A stretch of 18,668 nucleotides of DNA from JABSOG01 sp041583135 (GTDB lineage Bacteria > Pseudomonadota > Gammaproteobacteria > Enterobacterales > Alteromonadaceae). The notes beneath the pieces were generated by a model, which saw only the letters and a list, made by a program, of their open reading frames with translations, did no database searches and was not told where the DNA came from. Below are positions 16,401-18,668 of the stretch, in pieces. Location of the stretch: positions 1 to 18,668 of the forward strand of contig JBFHGJ010000115.1 in NCBI GenBank assembly GCA_041583135.1, read 5' to 3'. Positions within the stretch are counted from its first letter, which is position 1. Each line of letters begins with the position of its first letter. The translations under genes and the position numbers were made by a program.

Positions 16401-18668
16401 CAAAGCGTGGCTATCAAGCCAAGGGCGCGTGGCGTGGATATCATGCCGCTGTCGTTTGCCCAGCGCCGCCTTTGGTTTATCGACCAGCTCAACCAAGGCA
16501 GTGTCGAGTACAATATTCCTATGGCGTTTCGCGTGCGCGGCGCCTTTGATTGCCGTCTTGGCGAAAAGGCGCTTCAGTTTATTATCGAACGCCATGAAAG
16601 CTTAAGAACCGTGTTTGTCGAACAAGACAACGAACCGGTACAAAAAGTGCTGGCAGCAACGCCGTTCACACTTTCCAAGGTGGATTTGAGTGAACAGAGT
16701 GTTGAGCAAGCTGAAGCCAAAGTGAGTGAATTGCTTAAAGCCGACCGCGAAACTCCCTTTGATTTAAGCCGTGATTTGATGGTGCGTGCCAGCTACATTG
16801 TGCTGCCTAAAGGGGCAGAGGATGACGGTGTGCTGTTGTTCAACATGCATCATATTGCCTCCGATGCCCAGTCGATGAGCATTTTGTTTGGCGAGTTTGT
16901 GCGTATTTATCAAGCGCTGTCACAAAACCAGCCGGTAGAGCTTACGCCTTTGGCGATTCAATACGGCGATTATGCCCTGTGGCAACAAAAGTGGCTCGAT
17001 GGCGAGCGTTTGCAAAGCCAGCTTGATTATTGGAAAGCCAAACTGGCGGATTTGCCGGTGGTGCATAGTGTGCCGTTAGATAAAGTGCGCCCGGCGGTAA
17101 AAGGCCATCGTGGCGCCGGTGTGGTCGGGCAGGTTTCGCTTGAGGTTTGCCAGAGTTTAGACGCTCTTGGTCAGTCCCTTGGTATGACCCCTTATATGCT
17201 GTTTCATGGTGCTTTGGCGTTATTGCTCTCACGTCATGCCAACAATCACGACATTGTTCTTGGTACGCCTGTGGCCAATCGTGAGCAGGCCCAGCTTGAA
17301 CCGTTGATCGGCTTTTTCGTCAATAACTTAGTGCTACGGGCCAATACTCGTCAGCCAAGTGTGCGGCAATATCTTGAGCATATAAGAGCAGTCAATCTTG
17401 AAGCCAGAGCCAATCAGGATGTGCCTTTTGAGCAGTTGGTGGAGCAGGCGCAAATCGAGCGTACCACCGCCCATACGCCGATTTTTCAAATGCTGTTTAC
17501 CTACATCGGTTCCAGTGTTTCCGCTGGTAACGAAGGCGGCTTAAGTGGCGTGTCGTTCAGCGCTATCGGCGGTAATGACGTCAGCGCCCGTTATGATCTC
17601 AATGTTACCGCAAGACGCTCAGCAAACGGCATGAGCCTGTCTTGGGTGTATGACACCGAACTGTTTAACCGCCAAACCATTGAGGCGTTTAATCAGCAGC
17701 TGATCTGCTTATTTGGCGCTTTGGCCGAGTCGCTTGATAAGCCGCTTAAGCAATTGTCGATGTTTGATGACGCAACCGAAAAGAGACTAAAACTTGGCCT
17801 GCAAGGTGAGGTTTGTGCGTTGCCTCATGAAAGTTTTATCGCCTGGTTTGATAAGCAGTGCGCGCAAATGCCAGATAGCACTGCGGTTAGCCTAGGTGAC
17901 GTTGCTTTTGACTATCAAACCTTAAACCTCAAAGCCAACCGCTTGGCCGACTTGCTGATAGAAGCAGGTATTGAAGCGGGCGAGCGAGTAGGTATAGCTA
18001 TGGAGCGCTCTATCGAGCAATTGGTCTCTGTGCTTGGCGTGCTCAAGGTAGGCGCAAGCTATGTGCCTTTATCGCCAGAGTATCCAAAGGCGCGCTTGTC
18101 GCAAATGATTGAAGACAGTGACGTGGCGCAGGTGTTGGTAAGTTCAACCAGTGCCGCCACTGTGCCACTGGCTGGTATTGATTTTGTGGTGATTGACGAG
18201 TGCAGTGATGAAGACTGGCTTGAAGGTTACAGCGATGATGCGCCAGAGGTTGAGCTAGGCGCTGGTAGCGCAGATAGCGAAGCCTACGTGCTTTACACCT
18301 CAGGCTCAACGGGTAAACCCAAAGGGGTGATGGTGCCAAACCGCGCGTTGGTGAATTACCTTTGCTTTGCCAAAGCCAACTATATGCAAGGTGATGTGAC
18401 AGGCGCTGTGGTGAGCTCGCCGCTGTATTTTGATGCGACTTTGACCAGCTTGCTAACGCCACTGTGCAGTGGTGGCGAAGTTAAGTTACTGGCAGATGAT
18501 GATGGCGTACTTGAGCAGGTGTATGAGTTGCTGATGGGTGATGTTGCACTGTTGTTTAAAATCACGCCAGCGCATTTAGAAGGCTTGTTGCAACTTAAAG
18601 ACAGTCACAATAGCCATCACATAGAACACAGCATTGTGGTCGGTGGTGAGGCATTGCCGCCGGCGACA
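16227..18668 (+). CDS. Non-ribosomal peptide synthetase, docking-C-A, 3' end cut by window
   Basis: This frame starts at the ATG overlapping the gene 2 stop and stays open for 814 codons to the window edge, where it is cut inside an adenylation domain. Domains in order are a TubC-type docking domain (1-58), C (72-505) and the N-terminal half of an A domain (535-814). It should take the statine-like chain from the gene 2 ACP, using an amino acid activated by its own A domain. The C domain has an altered active-site motif, HHIASDA, in place of HHxxxDG. The partial pocket code DATKVG suggests Asn or Asp. The following T domain, later modules and any release domain lie beyond base 18668. The start is supported by the overlap, an upstream AAGAGGT, and the docking fold beginning at residue 1. 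The protein family is certain; the downstream extent is unknown. Confidence 0.95.
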   Translation, partial: MNADSVMLRAFELGIILSVKSGGLAIKAPKGALSDELKAQIAANKAQIIERLLQSGDKQSVAIKPRARGVDIMPLSFAQRRLWFIDQLNQGSVEYNIPMAFRVRGAFDCRLGEKALQFIIERHESLRTVFVEQDNEPVQKVLAATPFTLSKVDLSEQSVEQAEAKVSELLKADRETPFDLSRDLMVRASYIVLPKGAEDDGVLLFNMHHIASDAQSMSILFGEFVRIYQALSQNQPVELTPLAIQYGDYALWQQKWLDGERLQSQLDYWKAKLADLPVVHSVPLDKVRPAVKGHRGAGVVGQVSLEVCQSLDALGQSLGMTPYMLFHGALALLLSRHANNHDIVLGTPVANREQAQLEPLIGFFVNNLVLRANTRQPSVRQYLEHIRAVNLEARANQDVPFEQLVEQAQIERTTAHTPIFQMLFTYIGSSVSAGNEGGLSGVSFSAIGGNDVSARYDLNVTARRSANGMSLSWVYDTELFNRQTIEAFNQQLICLFGALAESLDKPLKQLSMFDDATEKRLKLGLQGEVCALPHESFIAWFDKQCAQMPDSTAVSLGDVAFDYQTLNLKANRLADLLIEAGIEAGERVGIAMERSIEQLVSVLGVLKVGASYVPLSPEYPKARLSQMIEDSDVAQVLVSSTSAATVPLAGIDFVVIDECSDEDWLEGYSDDAPEVELGAGSADSEAYVLYTSGSTGKPKGVMVPNRALVNYLCFAKANYMQGDVTGAVVSSPLYFDATLTSLLTPLCSGGEVKLLADDDGVLEQVYELLMGDVALLFKITPAHLEGLLQLKDSHNSHHIEHSIVVGGEALPPAT
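16437..18668 (+). other. Module 6 (partial): C domain and start of an Asn/Asp-like A domain
   Basis: The C domain begins MPLSFAQRRLWFIDQL (residue 73), an L-donor-style opening although its donor is a PKS ACP. Its active-site motif is HHIASDAQS (His208-209, Asp213, Ala214) where the other cores here read HHIASDGWS. IGFFVNNLVLR follows as core C5. The A domain has FDYQTLN, YTSGSTGKPKG (690) and YFDATLTS (734). Visible pocket residues are D736 A737 T740 K778 V804 G806; the remaining four lie outside. The T/K pair at positions 239 and 278 is typical of Asp and Asn codes (DLTKVGHIGK, DLTKLGEVGK as recalled). Confidence 0.83.

Noticed and set aside
18043..18462. 139-codon open frame on the minus strand
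   Set aside because: It is antisense to the A domain of gene 3, whose core motifs are unmistakable; the composition looks like a shadow.

Overview
The window is almost entirely one strand of a modular NRPS/PKS assembly line. Three very large plus-strand genes run head to tail, and each of the two junctions is a 4-base ATGA overlap. No intergenic gap, promoter, terminator, RNA gene or mobile element is visible. Both outer genes are cut by the window edges, so the initiation and termination parts (including any thioesterase) lie outside. Roughly balanced base composition, the gene style, and TubC-type docking domains suggest a Gram-negative bacterium, most likely a gammaproteobacterium of marine type (Shewanella/Alteromonadales-like). 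That placement is an impression from style, not a demonstrated assignment.

Layout, domain by domain. Gene 1 (from before base 1 to 8416): A(partial)-T | C-A-T-E | C-A-T. Gene 2 (8413-16230): docking-C-A-T | KS-AT-KR-ACP. Gene 3 (16227 to beyond 18668): docking-C-A(partial). Binding-pocket residues were read by hand against the GrsA-Phe numbering. They suggest a Leu-like residue converted to D, a residue from the beta-alanine clade with an unusual pocket (IRWVFSLSDK), alanine (DLFNNALTYK), a malonyl extender reduced to a hydroxyl, and then an Asn/Asp-like residue (partial code DATKVG).

Read colinearly, the line should build ...X - D-(Leu-like) - beta-amino-acid-like unit - [4-amino-3-hydroxypentanoyl, an alanine-derived statine analogue] - Asx... 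The fused NRPS-PKS bimodule in gene 2 makes the statine-like gamma-amino-beta-hydroxy acid, a type of unit found in aspartic-protease inhibitors. The E domain of module 2 is followed by a C domain with D-donor-type motifs, so the stereochemical logic is consistent. The three proteins are probably ordered by short acidic C-terminal tails (genes 1 and 2) binding N-terminal beta-hairpin docking domains (genes 2 and 3).

The most unusual points are the beta-alanine-clade A domain whose amine-binding Asp is replaced by Arg (base 7214), and the C domain after the PKS module, whose HHxxxDG motif reads HHIASDA.
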